DNA from: Kitagawia praeruptora
Taxonomy: Eukaryota > Streptophyta > Magnoliopsida > Apiales > Apiaceae
Length of the DNA stretch: 64,000 bases
Assembly: GCA_037693485.1 (NCBI GenBank)
Contig: CM075347.1
Span: 143,171,501-143,235,500 of the forward strand
Direction: 5' to 3'
Below are positions 37,500 to 49,529 of the stretch, one piece after another; position 1 is the stretch's first letter, and every line of letters starts with the position of its first letter. The notes beneath the pieces are model-generated. The model worked only from the letters and a program-made list of their open reading frames with translations, was not told the DNA's origin and ran no database searches. A program made the position numbers and the translations under genes.

Positions 37500-40400
37500 T
37501 GTAACGCCCCCAAATCCGGGGTCAGGAGATTTGGTCGTTAACCGAAAATTCTCAAATATATTCACATGCTTTTAAACACAATATTCCTTGTAATTGCCCA
37601 ATATTAAAAATATATAACATCTGTGACCCCAACCACTAAGATCTTTTAGTTTATAGTGCTAGAAACAAGAATCCAAATTCCATTAAATAAAAACTTTCTT
37701 CTTTATAGCATTCACTTTGATCAAATCTTAAATCACTGGTATAATTTCGACAAGAAGTATACCAGGTCAACAAATCTAATACATAATAATAATTATTAGA
37801 GTTCAACTATATAAAATAGACCTTACACTAGATCCAGATCTCCCGAGTCAAGTCATCTTCAAAATAGCGTCTGTTTATTCTCTTCTGAACTGTGCGGATA
37901 GGTCTCGCCAAACTACCTTACTGAAAAGTTAGAATTCCGAAACAAACAAGTATGAGCAGAAGAAATGCTCAGCAAGTGATAGTTTTGAACAGTAAGAAAT
38001 AAACATATAGTTTCTCTAAAACATTGATAAGAAGAAAAATATCTTTATAAAAAGCATAAATCACAATATAAGTATTTTAACTATAAAATCTTTCATCACA
38101 GAATGAATTAAAAGAAGGTATGAAATGAGTATTCAAATAAGATATGTTCAGTGTTCTACTAGTGGGATCCCGACCAGCTAAACAATTGGTTTAGTTTTAT
38201 TTTCAACAAGGAAGTATCATTGATTCACAATATCATTTTAAAAATAGTCAATTTTCATCAATAAATCATCAACAAACCATCCATATCTCAAAAATATTTT
38301 AATCAAATTTTCAACAGTAAAGCAAGTACGGTATATACTTACTCATCAATATGTGTATCACAATTAAAGAAATAACTCACTTGAACAATAAGTGAGGGAT
38401 AGTAACACTTGCCTCTATATACGAAGTCTCGGATTCACAAACGTCACTTCGTTACTCAACTTTACGTCAACCTCTACTTCTTCATTCGTTGGCTTATACT
38501 CGACGATACGTCTATCTCTCCTCCATAATTCGCCAGTCTCCAATTGCGTACCCTTGTCGACTCCGCTAAATGTTTTCTTTCTCAAAATTCCATCTACTTT
38601 CGCATTGGCTCTAAACTGGCCTCGAATCGGTAACTATATAAAGGTAAAATACTACTTCAGTACACGCATAATCTTAAACGTCTAACTCTATTCTACCCAG
38701 ACGCATCCTACATCGCTTTACCATTTAGCATATACGTACATCACGTATTAATTACATTCTCAAAATAGTAATATATAACTGCCTAAATCACATAACACTT
38801 AGCACGTATTTCACATCAATTTACAAATAACTCTCATCAAATTATTATAAATTTTATAAAATAATTCTAACGAAAATTGGACAACACCTCCTTTAAAATA
38901 CCTAACCCGTCCAAATACAACTGACCCAAATCAGAAATCAATCATTATGCGGTACATACACTATATAAATATTCAATTTTCCACTTATAGCAGTACTAAC
39001 AAATTTCAAGTTGCCAAACATATATTACATCTTTATATAAATGACTAGCATTACTAACAATTAGCACCAACTTGAACAATTTGAACTTAAATTACCACTA
39101 ATACAATTAGCACTAATTACGACAATATGCATTACCATATAATCGATCCACCACTAAACCGAGTTCACCATACCCACTCATCCCAACCATTTATGTACTT
39201 TATTACATAACATTTACTCATTCCCGAACCAATTCACAAAGCTCTCCCACACAAGTACCACACCCACAAATGCCATCACCCTCATATAAAAGCCCACACT
39301 AACATACACAAACAGTCATCACACTCACGCTCCCATACCACCTCTACTCTCTTTTCCACCCCTGTAATTTTTGTACCATGATCAACCGTATTAACACACA
39401 CACTTCCTAACAGAACCTTACACTCCCCCCTTGACCTCCTTCTTCGTCTTGCCACATCACACACCCACGGCTACATTATCTTTACTTACTCCATAAACTT
39501 ACAATTAACATTCTTTATATAAACATACAACCAATTATAGCCACTACAATGACCAGGAGACCCACACTCTGGTCTCGACATCCACACGCCACTACCTCCT
39601 TCTTTAATTAACTAACCGCCATCATACATTTACCAAAAACTCAAGCTACTACAACGGATAAAAATAGAGATTCGGAAAATCAATTATAGCACACACCATA
39701 ACTCACTGCAGTTTCCCCTGAACTGAACCCCCAAATTCAAACCACAGTAGCTCGCCTATACATACTCTACCCATACCCGTGCAAACAACATCACCGCCGC
39801 CATTAGGGAGCTCAACAAATTCCCGGACCACTCCAAAATCTCACCAAAACAGCTGAAAGAAACCCATACAATACAAAATCAATTCAAAGCAGTTCATACC
39901 CCATGCCACCAGCTCAACTAACTTCATTTTTGGTGACTGAACCCTGTGGCAACTGCCGGAATCACTACGCTCCGGCCACAGCTACCTCCCAACCTTCTGT
40001 ACCTCCTTATTCCTCCATAAACCCTCAAAATCAGAACCCAACTCAGCCATATATCTATGTACGTTCTTACACACACACACAAGCTTGGACTCCATAGACA
40101 CACACACAGTTCACTGATACACACACAACTACACTCAATTAACACACACACGCGATATACTTACACCCACACACTCTGTAATCTCACATACACGCACTCT
40201 ATGATTTATACACATCCACCCATCAAGCACAATTAGCAGTATTCGAACAAAGGGGAGAGGGAAAAGTAATTCGCAGCAGGAAATCACAAAAGACAGCTTC
40301 GAATCAAAGCATAACAATGAACTTCCAAAGCTCTGACCTTAATTCGGTCATACACATACACCAATGAGCACACACACCAGAACTCCCACCTCTATGTATA

Positions 40401-40544
40401 GATACACACCCGATGTATACACCCTGCTCGAGTGGAAAGGAGTAAAGAGAAAGGGAGGGTTTCTCGAGGGAGGGAATCGAGAGAAAGGGTTAGAGAGATT
40501 GAGAGAGATTAGGGAGAGATATTGATCGAATTCGGGAGAGAGAG

Positions 40545-40880
40545 GTCTGTTGTCGTTTGCTTATGGTTTTTTATGCAGGGAGTTCGTCAGGAGCTATCAT
40601 CTCAAGCTGGCAGGGTTTCAGGTCAGGAGAAATCCAATGGAAAGCAGGCGGGTAGGTCCCATGTGGAGAATGCCATGGGCTCAGGTATTGCTATGATCTG
40701 TCTCGTTACCAATTGTTATTATGTGTATTGTCACATCCCACTTTGGTCGTGCACTCAGCCGAGGGTCTTCACGGAAACAGCCTCCCTGCCTTAAAAAGCA
40801 GGGGTATGGTCTGCGTACATCTTACCCTTCCCAGACCCTGTTCTGAGCGGGATATACTGGGTATGTTTGGTTTTTTTGGT
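40545..40880 (+). mobile_element. Chimeric insertion with a SINE 3' body
   Basis: Absent from the sister LTR. The right part (about 40735-40880) has the Au-type plant SINE body: gagggtcttcacggaaacag, ggtatggtctgcgtac, ccagaccctg and a tail atactgggtatgtttggttt. The left part is different: an exon-like stretch between a ttatgcag acceptor-like site (about 40580) and a cag/gtattg donor-like site (about 40685) encodes GVRQELSSQAGRVSGQ, which I do not recognise. agag occurs on both sides. Confidence 0.7.
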
Positions 40881-41233
40881 AGAGGGAGCCCTCCCCAGAT
40901 TTTTCTTTTTGAGAGATAAAAGAGACAGTAAAGAATTCTCGGGAATAATCCAGAAGACCCGAGAGAAGGCAAAGCAATTCTCGAAATTTCACATTTCTGA
41001 AACCGAACAATTAATAATTTAAATCACTTCTGAAATCGAAAATAAACAGAAAATAGGTGAAAATTTAAATTTAAAATTCTAAAATAAAGTTCGTGAAATT
41101 ACAAACACTCCTATATTTTTAAAATATTTTTAGGATCAAAAATGAATTTAATATGAATTTTACAAGTTTTCATCCTTTAAATACAATATAACTCATAAAA
41201 TCATTTTAAAATATTTAAACGCCCAAAATAATT

Positions 41234-41587
41234 TGGGTGATGGCCCAAAATATTCATATGGGAGCCATGCTGGCCCTTTTTACTGACTGAAAACGCTACA
41301 CCGTCTACCGTGATATAAGGGGTGTTGCGGAAGACCGTGTTCCGTATCATGGGGTGTTGCGGAAGACCGTGTTCCGTATCATGAGGTGTTGCGGAACACC
41401 ATATTCCGTATCATGGGGTGTTGCGGAACACCGTGTTCCGTATCATGCTAACATGGAAGATGGTATTCCGTATTATGCTAATACGGAGGACGATTCTCCG
41501 TATCCCGTCGGTATTTCGGGCCATTTTTTTCAAAATCAGTATTTTGGACAAAAACTTGTGAAAAATAGACATTTTGGTAATTCTCTC
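41234..41587. mobile_element. Insertion with 32-base minisatellite and 8-bp target duplication
   Basis: Absent from the sister LTR. aaataatt flanks it on both sides (41226-41233, 41588-41595). Inside, a unit ggggtgttgcggaaga / ccgtgttccgtatcat is repeated four times (about 41323-41450), followed by degenerate copies. An 8-bp duplication suggests a hAT-type element, but terminal repeats are weak. Confidence 0.65.
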
Positions 41588-42030
41588 AAATAATTCTTCC
41601 AATAATTTTAAAACTAAATAATATCATAAATATGATAACACAAAAGATTTCATGATTTTTAGTTACTCTAGTGATTTTATAAAATTCCCAGAAAATAAAT
41701 AAAACCTGTTTTTAATAGATATAATCCCAAAAAATGAAATTAACACATACATGCTCACACTGGCACACACACAAATCGTCATATACATATGCAAACACGA
41801 TATGACGCAAAATATATAACTCACTATACATTTACCAGGAGACACTTCAATTTGGAGCCAAAAGTCTCTACAGTTTTATTCCTCCTCCTTTATGGAAAAG
41901 CTGATAAAGTGTTTTTAATAATTCATAAAATTTTGGGTTGTTACATAGAGCCTCATAAAACTTTCCCCTAACACCAATTACATGGACAATCACTTGTACG
42001 CATGAACGACTAAATTTTAAAATCAAAAAA

Positions 42031-43445
42031 ATTTTCTAATTCTAACACATGTTCTCAAACTTTTAATAATATGTCTTTCTTGTAAATTCGAACTCTTCTC
42101 CTCTAACACATGTTCTAATTCTAATATGTTAAAGATTCTTTTTATTTGTTAAATTTTAAAATTCTAGAATTCCAAAAAATTAGATAAATAGATTGAGACG
42201 ATATTAGACGCGCAGTCTACTAAGATCTTAGATCTTAGACAATCTAAGTCTTGGTTGGGCTTCGCTGCGACGTTATAATAATTTTTTTTATAATACCTAT
42301 ATATTACATTAATAATATAAACTTATAACATGATCCTCTCTAATGAGTCGCCCTCCCGTTAAACGCATTTTTGTCTAATATGACAATCATTTTTTATGCT
42401 AAAACCGCGACTTTAACATCTATATTATTATATAAAAGCTGAAACATTAAAAATTTTTGTACATGTTTTTTGGTACTTCGTGAATTTACTTATTTATCCT
42501 TCATTATAAAGAAAATTAAATGCACCTAAAATAAATAATAACATAATATAATTAATGGTAATTAGTCGATTGTCTTTTTCACATTTATTTTTAGTTGAAG
42601 ATTTTATTTTTATAAACACATAAAAACATCAATCGTATCATATCTTTTGTTCATTAATATTTACTTTCGAATTAAAATACCTTACTTTTTTAATTTAAAA
42701 CAAATCTTACAATCATTAATATATACCCGAAAATATCACACCATAATTTTCAAGAAAAATATAACACCTAAAATAAATAATAACATAATATAATTAATGG
42801 TAATTAGTCGATTAACATAATAAAATTAATGGTAATTATTCAATAACCTTTTTCACATTAACTTAATAAAATTAATGTAATGAATCGATTACCTTTTTCA
42901 CATTTACTTTTAGTTGAAGATATTACCTTTTATAAACACCTAAAAACATCAATCGTATCATATTTTTCGATCACTAATATTTGTTTTGAATTAAAACACG
43001 TTACCTTTTTAATTTAAAACAACATTTTTCACATTAACAAAATAAAATTAATGGTAATTAGTCGATTGTCTTTTTTACATTTATTTTTAGCTGAACATAT
43101 TACCTTTTATAAACACCTAAAAACATCAAATGTATCATATCTTTCTATCATTAATATTTTCTTTCGAATTAAAACACGTTATCTTTTTAATTAGTTATTG
43201 AAAATACCTGGACTTGTGATTACAAAGGAAAATTTAGCCTAAACATACTGATTTCAGTTCCTACATCCCTACGTTAAACGATCTATCATGTAGGAAAATA
43301 TTGAAATCATCACTATAAATAACAAAACAATATTCTTAAAAAAACAATATATCATAAGAGCAAAAGGATCTATAAAAACCAATATATGTGACTTGCATAA
43401 AATTGAAAGAATAGGTGTAAACCCATATCGATAATAATAATTAGA
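42031..43445. other. AT-rich Helitron interior
   Basis: No gene. A segment with aaataataacataatataatt and catcaatcgtatcatatctt is repeated three to four times in diverged form (about 42500-43170). The 3'-end-like hairpin ggcttcgctgcgacg lies at 42258-42272. Confidence 0.5.
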
Positions 43446-44228
43446 GAAAACTGCACTTCGTGTACCTGTAGTTTGGCCCTTCCTGCAATTGCAATATTAC
43501 ATTTCTAAAACTAGCACATGTAGTACTGCATTTCTAAATTTTTTAATTAATGTGTACTCCCGTCAACTACGTCTAACAGAGTTAGTGAATAACCCTAATT
43601 TCATCTCCGCCGGACTTTTGCAGTTTTTGGCGAAGCCTAAAACGTCCCGGGGAGCTTCAATTAAGCAGCAAATCACCAAGAAAATGTTCCTCAACTCATA
43701 ACTAAACTACAACATGCAAACAATGATAAAAAGACCACAATCGACTGATTTCCGATGAACTCTACTACCATGTCCGGCGAACTGCGTTTTTGCCAAAAAC
43801 TCAACCAAATCCAACATTCTAGGTATCAAAATGAAACTTAGAGCCTCACAAAACTTTCCCCTAACACCAATTACATGGACAGTCACTTGTACGCATGAAC
43901 TACTAAATTTTAAAACCAAAAAAAAAACCTTTAACTCGTTTTCACCATAAACACACATAATCACTTCAATTAACCACGTAATTTGATCATATACAATCAT
44001 ATGAAGCCTTTAAAACCATCAAAAGGACTGGACTAACATGGATTTGAAAACCCCTATTTTATTCATGAACCCTAGAATTCGAATTGCTAACTCCGTTAGA
44101 CAGAGTTGACGGAAGTACACATAAAATAAAATTTTTAGAAATGCAGTACTACATGTGCTAGTTTTAGAAATGTAATATTGCAAGTGCAGGAAAGACCAAA
44201 CTACAGGTACACGAAGTGCAGTTTTCTC
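43446..44228. mobile_element. Foldback (MULE-like) element, copy 2, complete
   Basis: The first about 170 bases (agagaaaactgcacttcgtg...) return as the reverse complement at about 44060-44228 (...cacgaagtgcagttttctct). aataatt occurs on both outer sides. The middle matches copy 1 at 29826-30244 and 41946-42030. Confidence 0.75.
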
Positions 44229-44477
44229 TAATAATTATCACATGTCATAATATAGGATTAATACTAAGTACGGCATAATATATCAAAATTGAGTACAACT
44301 GAATGATCTAAAAGTCTCTTAGACTCTAACTAATAGAATTCTCGTAAACTAAAGTTTAAAAAATAATTTGATTCATCGATTGATCAATTAATTGTTTGTA
44401 CCTACATGTTAAAGAAGATAGCCAAAAACACATAAAAGATACACTCATGGTAAGCGCATAGCTCTGCGAAAACAATA

Positions 44478-44769
44478 CTCCCTCTGTCCCTCTCATTTCT
44501 TTACAGTTACTATTTTGGGATGTCCCTCTCATTTCTTTACATTTCAAAAATAGTAAGTTTCTCCCACTATTACACCCACTATCTCATATATTTAATAATA
44601 AAAAACACCATTACACCCACTACTTTCCTCCACTATCTCAAATCTATAATTAAATATTAATAGGTCCCACCACTTTACCCACTTTTCATCTAACTTTACT
44701 CATTTTTTACACATTTTCTTGGTCTCAATGTCCATCCCCCATGTAAAGAACCATGAGGGACGGAGAGAG
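44478..44769. mobile_element. Stowaway-like MITE
   Basis: Inverted termini ctccctctgtccct and, reversed, ctctctccgtccct, with TA on both sides (44476-44477, 44770-44771). 292 bases, Tc1/mariner type. Confidence 0.85.
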
Positions 44770-44892
44770 TACGAAATTAGTCAGTTTCTCCTATTTTAGT
44801 TGTATTTATAAGAGTCCAATTCAAGTTCTTTTTCTCTAAATGTTTTTTTTGCCACAGTGATTCTATTATTTTAGTATCTGTTCTGATACTTG

Positions 44893-44970
44893 CGGTAGGG
44901 GAGAATCAAACCTTGGTGGTTCAACAAGGCATGGTCATCATTTACCACATGAGCTACACCATCACCCCTT
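44893..44970 (-). other. tRNA-like Pol III promoter module
   Basis: The minus strand shows tgtagctcatgtggtaaa (A box) and ggtttgattctcccc (B box) at tRNA-like spacing. No complete cloverleaf; likely a tRNA-derived repeat. Confidence 0.45.
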
Positions 44971-45330
44971 TTCTCTAAATGTTTTTAATTATATGTCTTC
45001 CATAAATCAAATTCTTCTTTTGTATGAAATCAAACATCCATTCTACTTTTAATAAAACTTTTAGTTATATATCTTTTTTGTAAATTTGAACTCTTCTCAT
45101 CTATAAATTCAAACACCTATTTTTTTCTAATAGAATTTTTAATTATATGTTTTTTCCTATAAATTCGAACTCCTTTCCTTTATAAATTCGTACACCTATT
45201 TAACTTCTAATATCTTAAAAGATATTTTTATGATGATTTAAAATTCTAAAAAATTAGAAAAATAGATTGAGACAATCTTAGAGCGCCACCTAAACTCCCG
45301 TGTATCCTCCTTTATATATATATATATTGA

Positions 45331-45750
45331 TGATTCAATTAATTCAATATATATTGTTTATAAATTTAATGAGTATTTGCGAGATTCAAAATAAATATTC
45401 ATGTATATTAAGATGATACCAAGGATAAAACAACATTTTTTTTGAACCTTTTTCACATAAAGAAGCACCCAAGACATGAAAAACATTGATTAATAACTTT
45501 TAATGCTTTACAAAAACACCACAATTGAATTGTTGGATGCAAATTTTATTGTTAAAGATGAGTTTCGTATAGATTCAAATTTTAAGAACCCTAGAATCAT
45601 ATTTTACAAAAGGATAATACATATATTTTTATTATTCTAAATGAATTATTAATTTATAATAATATTGGGACCATATATTTATATAGGGTTTTAAAAAAAA
45701 TTATTATCTTATTATTATGTTATCGAAATTAATCATTTTTTGAACATATG
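45331..45750. repeat. Duplicated upstream flank, copy 1, right half
   Basis: Continues the sequence interrupted at 28940 and matches about 53018-53620 (for example cacataaagaagcacccaag), without the tRNA-like insertion found there at 53350-53450. Confidence 0.85.
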
Positions 45751-46539
45751 AGGCTGCAAGGAGGCCTCGCAACATATGAGACTGCAAGGAGTCCTCTCAA
45801 CTTATGAGGAGGCCTCTCATCATAATAATAAGAAACAAAGGAGAGCCATCTCATCATGCTTTAAGAAGACCTGAAGATATAGGTGAGAGCCCGAGCTAAC
45901 ATATTAGCCGGACAAAAGATACAATTATAATAATTTATGACTGCAAGGCCCTATGGGGTTGCCTCTCAAGGTCCCTGCAGGATCACATTGCGCTTAGAAG
46001 GACCCTTCGAGGTCGCCATTACTTACATATACTTGGCTTCACAATAATTGAAAGACATACAACACGTGTCATCATCATAGCGGCTGGTAGCACATATCGA
46101 GACACGACAGTTGTTCAAAACCATTCAAATTCATAGGGGTAGCGATGCGATCCCAAGGCACTTGAGATAGTCATGATTTCATGTACAACAATCTATAGCG
46201 AGCACAAGTCTCGCATCGAAGTTTTGACAAAGCAGTTTTGACTCCACATCGCATTTTCAATGGCAATATGGACTCGGGGGGTAGTTGTTATGCCCAAATC
46301 TTGGCATAAGCCCTAAGCAGGCCTAATGGGCTGAAATAGTGGTCACTACGCCATAGATGACTTTACACAACACTTTTGTAAGGTGTTGCCGTCTGAAAAA
46401 ATGATGTCGTAGCTATTTTCATCCTTACCTATTATAACACCAAGTATTTGTGTTAGCGTAGACATGAAAAGTGTTGGCGTAGATGTTTTATAATGTATTA
46501 CATTATCATGTATTTATTTTTCTTTTCTAATTTTATATT

Positions 46540-46810
46540 ATAATGCTGACTGGGCAATGCTGACTGTGCGCCAACGTGGCAGTGGACCCCACACTATTGA
46601 CTGGACTTTGCTGACGTGGCAGTCGCCCCAACCCTGTTGACGTGGAAGGTGGGGGGCTGCCTCCGCTGACATGACAGGTGGGACCCACTCCTGCTAACGT
46701 GGCAGATGGACCCACCCTACTGACATGGCATGCTGACGTGGCAGATGATGTGGCAGTGGGTCCCACCCCTTGTTGACGTGACAGCTGATGGGGCAGTGGG
46801 GCCCGCATGA
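46540..46810. repeat. Left subterminal array of the second CACTA
   Basis: tgacgtggcagt and close variants recur about every 20-40 bases (at least nine copies). The right side (50505-50670) carries the inverted form, ccac(g/c)tgtcagtgggtcc-like. Confidence 0.8.
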
Positions 46811-47350
46811 CTAACTTTTTTTTTTTGAAAATTAAAAATAATTCACACAATAAATAACATTTTACATAAAACGTTAAAAAATTGTGAAATGAATTTATTT
46901 ATTATATCAAAAATTTTAATAGGAATAAAAATGATGATTTTTTTGAATAATCTAAAATTGAAATATTTTGTTAAAAAAAGTTTTAAAAAATTCAGCTGAT
47001 GAAACAAATAAAAGCAATTAGGAAAAAAATTTAAAATAAAAGCAAAACTTTTACGTACAAAAGAAAAAAAAAGGAAAAAAAATAGCTGATAAAAAATTGA
47101 GTGAGCGGTCAATTATACCGCCTAAAATTTGGACAATAATTGTCTAAGTCAAAGAATAGGCATACACTCTCAGAAAAGAAAAGGCAGCCGCACTTCTCAA
47201 GTCTCAAACACACTCTCAAATATGGCGATTTAGGGTTTCAGTTGAGGGAGGTTCGAATTAGGGTTTCAAGATCTAATTACGTTCGATTAGAGCTTCAAGA
47301 CCTCATACCGGAGTCGGATTAGAGCTTCAAAACCTCTTACCGGAGTCGGA

Positions 47351-47571
47351 TTAAGGCTTGCGAATTTAGGTATCCTTCTTCCCAACTTTAATTTGCTGTT
47401 AGTTTTGTTAATTTGTTGTTAGTTTTGTTAATTTCTGTTGTTAATTTTGTGTATATGTGATTAAGGCTTGCGAATTTAGGTATCCTTCTTCCCAACTTTA
47501 ATTTGCTGTTAGTTTTGTTAATTTGTTGTTAGTTTTGTTAATTTCTATTTTTAATTTTGTGTATATGTGTA
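47351..47571. repeat. Tandem ~110-bp duplication
   Basis: ttaaggcttgcgaatttagg... is repeated directly with few differences, at about 47351 and 47461. Confidence 0.8.
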
Positions 47572-47589
47572 TGCTTGTGATTCTTGTGC

Positions 47590-47694
47590 TGATTCCTGTG
47601 TTTCTCTTTCACTCTCTCTCCCTCTCTGCATTTATCTCCCTCTCTGCATCTCTCTCCCTATCTCTCTACCCCCTTCAATCTCTTTCTCTGTCTT

Positions 47695-47734
<40 letters not shown>

Positions 47735-47750
47735 TCTCTCTCTGTCTTTC
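47590..47750. repeat. CT microsatellite
   Basis: A long tct/ctct run directly upstream of the kinase fragment. Frames through it are low complexity. Confidence 0.85.
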
Positions 47751-47751
47751 T

Positions 47752-48684
47752 TGCTGCAACGAATAATTTTGGGGAAGACAATGTTTTCGGTGGAGGTGGA
47801 TGTGGACGAGTGTATAAAGCTCGCTTCAGCGACCAGAACCTTGCAGCTGTAAAGAAACTTCAGGGTGGTGGCCCAGAAGTTGCAAGAGAATTTGAGGTAT
47901 TAAGTGTAGAAGTAAATCTCCGGTTTTTTATGTTTGAGAGAGATGACTCTTTTATTTGTAGTTTTTGCTTACTTGTTATTGACTGAAAATGCAGAATGAG
48001 GTAGCATGTTTAAACAAAATGAATCATCAGAATGTAATTTCTCTCTTGGGCTACTGTATTCATGGGGATACAAGGTTTCTGGTCTATGAGATGATGCATA
48101 ATGGATCTTTGGAATCACAGTTGCATGGTAAGAGTATTCCTTAAAATCCCCGTACTGACATTTAACAAGTATGATGAATTTCACTACTCTGCTAGAACTA
48201 AATCAAACAATTAACATGATATATAGGACCATCCCGAGGATCGGCTCTAACTTGGCATCTTCGAATGGGAGTTGCTCTGGATGCTGCAAGGTATAGTCAT
48301 GTTGCTTATGTATTAATTTTGTACATATGACAGAAGAATAATACATTGACAATACCCTTATTTATTGTTTCGTCTAATCAGAGGGCTAGAATTTCTCCAT
48401 AAACGCTGCAATCCTCCTGTGATTCACAGAGATATCAAATCATCTAATATTCTTCTTGATTCCAACTTTAATGCTAAGGTAAAGTTTTATTTCAAGTGAA
48501 AGACATGGAGCCCCGCAAGTGTTTTCCTCAGTTAAAATTGCTAAAGTTATTATTTACATGTTAAAATTTCTGTGAATTCAGCTCTCTTATTTTGGTCTTG
48601 CGGTTGCCAATGGAATCCAAACCAATAAAAGCATAAAGCTTTCAGGAACACTAGGTTATGTAGCTCCAGAGTATCTTGTAGACG
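47752..48684 (+). pseudogene. Captured receptor-like kinase exons
   Basis: Five exons: about 47752-47896, 47995-48127, 48227-48290, 48382-48478 and 48582-48684, all with GT/AG boundaries. They read ATNNFGEDNVFGGGGCGRVYKA (Gly loop, here given by parts), AAVKKL (ATP-binding Lys), NVISLLGYCIHGDTRFLVYE, VIHRDIKSSNILL (catalytic HRD) and LSGTLGYVAPEYLVD. The DFG motif reads YFG, so the metal-binding Asp is lost, and the rest of the C-lobe is absent. The nearest family I recognise is the At1g80640-like receptor-like kinases. It cannot encode an active kinase, but the intron-exon structure is retained, showing that genomic DNA was captured. Confidence 0.85.
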
Positions 48685-49529
48685 GTATGCCAATTTCTGA
48701 TGATCATTGGTTTTTAAATTGTTATGTTTCTGACTCATTTAATTAATGGCAATGTCTGCTTTGAGATAATCTCCTTTACCTGGACTCCGACTCTCCAATT
48801 TGGTCTTCATATATGTAAAGAAAACATGGTATGGGTGTGGGTTTGGGATCTCAGTCAAATCTTTCATATTTTTAAATCGGATACTTCATGTTATAGAAAT
48901 CTAAGTTAACGTGATATATAAGGCCTTGCAACTTGTTATAAGTGAGGTCCATGGTTGACCTTTTTAGTGTCATCCTTTCGACTTTATCTTATGCATTTGA
49001 CATAAGTAATTGCGGGCATACTCTTTTTAAAAAAAAATGTAAATGGATTAAGATAATATAAAATTTTCACTAATGTTAAGCTTATATGCTTTACCTTCGA
49101 CTCTTTAGTGTAGTGTATAACCCTTGTCTATGTTTGGGTAGAAAGACTGCTTTTCAGTTTTGCATAATCTGCACAAACGCAATCTATGTAGTCAAATTTT
49201 CCAAGCCAATGTTTTTTTTGTATTATGTATAAGTTCTTGTTGATCAACAAATTTTATAAAGCTGTATTACCACATCATAGAGCACAACTTAGTAATTTAA
49301 AAATAAATTTACTACTTAGAAATAAAAAATAAAAATAGAGTTACTGGCCCAGATACAAAATGTGTGCACATCTGTAAAAGGTAAATCTTATATTTGTTGT
49401 AAATTGTCTTTCTTCCAGTGCTTTGGTTGTTTTTCCTTTTAGATACCTTCATGTTCTGTCTAGAGTTTCCTGTATGTTATCCATTGCCTTAGCTACTAAG
49501 GTTAACTTCTATTCTCTGCTTAACTTTAG

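Larger units (their letters stand above)
30245..41945 (-). mobile_element. LARD: large non-coding LTR retrotransposon
   Basis: Two long LTRs (3,952 and 4,446 bases) flank a 3,303-base interior without any coding domain. The 5-bp target duplication tagag is at 30240-30244 and 41946-41950. LTR ends on the minus strand are TGTAACAACCC...GTTACA. The PBS tggtatcagag (37486-37496, minus) and the purine tract cttttaagaggggtagac (34197-34214, minus) set the orientation to minus. LTR start and polypurine context resemble chromovirus (Tekay/Del) elements, but no pol is present. Removing the private insertions, both LTRs are about 3.74 kb and very similar, so the insertion is young relative to the Helitron. 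Confidence 0.9.
37500..41945 (-). repeat. LARD 5' LTR (minus strand)
   Basis: Carries two private insertions absent from the other LTR: 40545-40880 (SINE-containing) and 41234-41587 (minisatellite-containing). Confidence 0.9.
28941..45330 (-). mobile_element. Helitron block, 16.4 kb, minus strand
   Basis: Read on the minus strand it starts TCAATATATATATATATAAA, ends with a hairpin (ccgcgaagcacgg), nine bases, then CTAG. The host bases are A before TC and T after CTAG, the Helitron rule. The uninterrupted sequence at 53000-53040 gives the empty site, so the block is one net insertion. An additional 3'-end-like hairpin at about 42241-42270 and a 5'-like segment beside it suggest two related Helitrons head to tail. 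No Rep/helicase gene is seen, so non-autonomous. It is filled with a LARD, foldback elements and MITEs. Confidence 0.75.

Noticed and set aside
47523..47986. Frames rich in Leu-Ser or Ser-Leu repeats
   Set aside because: They are translations of the CT microsatellite. Only the kinase part after about 47752 is real homology.
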